Shown piece after piece: positions 62,946-64,000 of a stretch of DNA of 64,000 bases. This DNA comes from Anaerolineae bacterium (GTDB lineage Bacteria; Chloroflexota; Anaerolineae; Aggregatilineales; Aggregatilineaceae), in assembly GCA_018432315.1 (NCBI GenBank), contig JAHDLB010000042.1:62001-126000 (forward strand). The letters are read 5' to 3'. The translations under genes and the position numbers were made by a program. Under the pieces are notes generated by a model. That model was not told the DNA's origin, did no database searches, and saw only the letters and a list, made by a program, of their open reading frames with translations. Position 1 is the stretch's first letter. Each line of letters begins with the position of its first letter.

Positions 62946-62976
62946 GGTGAGGGGGCGGGGCGTCCGTCCCCTCACC
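62946..62976 (+). terminator. Intercistronic stem-loop behind the second peptide-binding-protein gene
   Basis: Perfect 9-bp stem GGTGAGGGG/CCCCTCACC with a 13-base loop. No T-run follows, so a stability or partial-termination element is likelier than a full terminator. Confidence 0.65.
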
Positions 62977-63029
62977 CTGTATTGTCAAAAAACGTCAGGT
63001 TCCCAATATTCACCTGAAAGGGTGTATGG

Positions 63030-63995
63030 ATGGGCGGGTATATTTTACGGCGCCTTTTGATCAATATTCCCGTGTTGTTTTTGGTCACGTTTTTGGTCTT
63101 CTCGTTGATCGAAATCGCGCCGGGCGATGTCGTCGACTACTTCATTTCGCCCGACATGATGCAATACACGACCGAAGAGGACATCCAGCGGCTGCGCGAG
63201 CGCACCGGCCTGGATCAGCCGTTCCTCGTGCGCTATGGCAAGTGGTTGGGGCGCCTGGCCCAGGGCGACCTGGGGTACAGCTTCGTCGAAAGCCAGCGAG
63301 TCGACGAGCTGATTGTCGCCCACATGAAGAACACGCTGCCCCTGATGGGCGCGGCGTGGCTGATGGGCGTCGTCTTCGGAATCTCGCTGGGCGTGTTCGT
63401 GGGGCTGCGGCAGTATTCCGTCTGGGACTTCTCGCTGACGGGGTTATCCTTCCTGGGCCTGTCCGTCCCCGCCTTCATTTCAGGCATCCTGGGCCTCTAT
63501 ATCTTCTCCGTCCGGCTTGGCTGGTTCCCGGCGGGCGGCATGCGCACGGCGGGCGGCGATTCGTCGCTGGGCGATGCGCTGTACCATCTGGTGCTCCCCG
63601 CGGCCACGCTGGCCGTGATGGACATCGCGCGCAATATGCGTTACATGCGCTTCGCCATGCTCGAAGTGTTGAACCAGGACTACATCACGACCGCGCGCGC
63701 CAAGGGGCTCCGGCCCCGGCTGGTGCACTACCGGCACGCCATGCGGAACGCGCTGCTGCCCGTGATCACGATCGTGGGGCTGAGCCTGCCCCAGTTGGTG
63801 GCCGGCGCCGTGTTCATCGAGACGATCTACAGTTGGCGCGGCATGGGCTCGCTCTATCTCAACGCGGTCTCCGGGCGCGACTACCCGGTGATTATGGGCG
63901 TCAATCTCGTTTTCGCGGTGATGGTGTTGGGCGCCAATCTGCTCACCGACATCGCCTATTCGGCAGTTGACCCACGCGTACGTTTTGAGGACTAA
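63030..63995 (+). CDS. Peptide-type ABC permease (DppB-like)
   Basis: 321 residues, normal length. N terminus GYILRRLLINIPVLFLVTFLVFSLIEIAPGD, the GLDQPFLVRYGKWLGRLAQGDLGYS loop and the EAA loop DYITTARAKGLRPRLVHYRHAMRNALLP. It ends in TDIAYSAVDPRVRFED, as in DppB. AAAGGGTG precedes the ATG at 63030. The partner DppC-type permease is expected just beyond the window end. Confidence 0.92.
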   Translation: MGGYILRRLLINIPVLFLVTFLVFSLIEIAPGDVVDYFISPDMMQYTTEEDIQRLRERTGLDQPFLVRYGKWLGRLAQGDLGYSFVESQRVDELIVAHMKNTLPLMGAAWLMGVVFGISLGVFVGLRQYSVWDFSLTGLSFLGLSVPAFISGILGLYIFSVRLGWFPAGGMRTAGGDSSLGDALYHLVLPAATLAVMDIARNMRYMRFAMLEVLNQDYITTARAKGLRPRLVHYRHAMRNALLPVITIVGLSLPQLVAGAVFIETIYSWRGMGSLYLNAVSGRDYPVIMGVNLVFAVMVLGANLLTDIAYSAVDPRVRFED

Positions 63996-64000
63996 ATCAC

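Overview
The window is a gene-dense stretch of G+C-rich bacterial chromosome holding about 60 protein genes. No rRNA, tRNA, CRISPR array or insertion sequence was seen. The best guess for the source is a heterotrophic Chloroflexota, Anaerolineae-like bacterium. This is an inference from strong AGGAGG-type ribosome sites, a secreted SH3b protein with Thr/Pro-rich TPTPT-type linkers, four ABC importers and many sugar, amino-acid and peptidoglycan salvage genes. No marker gene fixes the phylum.

Left part (1-12753): the tail of a membrane protein, a zinc alcohol dehydrogenase under its own consensus promoter, then one long plus-strand sugar operon. It encodes a ribose-type ABC importer (binding protein, fused ATPase, permease), two short-chain dehydrogenases, a Gfo/Idh/MocA dehydrogenase, a cupin phosphoglucose-isomerase-type protein, a shikimate-dehydrogenase-like protein, an FGGY kinase and a GntR/UTRA regulator. 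The enzyme combination does not match a pathway I recognise. TGTAAT/ATTACA motifs lie just downstream of both promoters and are good candidates for the regulator's site.

12852-20265: a Crp/Fnr-family regulator without cysteines, then two FNR/DNR-type boxes in a class-II promoter arrangement driving a small 2[4Fe-4S] ferredoxin, a NirK nitrite reductase with an extra N-terminal cupredoxin, a SufT-like protein, a DUF2249 protein and an NnrS-like membrane protein. A histidine kinase, a response regulator and a coiled-coil/helical-repeat protein follow. 20262-29506 holds mixed singletons: flavodoxin, hydrolase, SH3b protein, oxidoreductase, DinB, URO-D family, LacD-like aldolase and alanine racemase.

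29976-37948: a branched-chain amino-acid type (Liv) importer whose LivM has a roughly 330-residue N-terminal extension. It is followed by an ornithine cyclodeaminase/alanine dehydrogenase homologue and a convergent D-amino-acid/sarcosine-oxidase-like flavoprotein.

39222-50211 (minus strand) is the most coherent system. A ten-gene operon runs from a peptide-type ABC importer through a small membrane protein and a NagR/DasR-like GntR regulator to a DUF1343/NamZ exo-muramidase, a BadF-type sugar kinase and a GH3 beta-N-acetylhexosaminidase. No hydrolase shows an export signal. The inferred job is uptake and cytoplasmic breakdown of peptidoglycan fragments. The promoter has a 13/16 match to the DasR/NagR-type operator at the predicted start site.

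50631-63995: a D-tagatose/D-psicose 3-epimerase-type enzyme, a DUF3224 protein, adenosine deaminase, a winged-helix protein, a BBE-type flavoprotein, a VOC protein, and a MerR regulator downstream of an aldo/keto reductase whose promoter has the 19-bp palindromic spacer typical of MerR control. The window ends in a second peptide ABC importer split between two strands: ATPases plus FadR-type regulator on minus, binding protein plus first permease on plus. Two overlapping promoters and a shared palindrome control it. In all four ABC importers the binding-protein gene comes first and is followed by a strong stem-loop.
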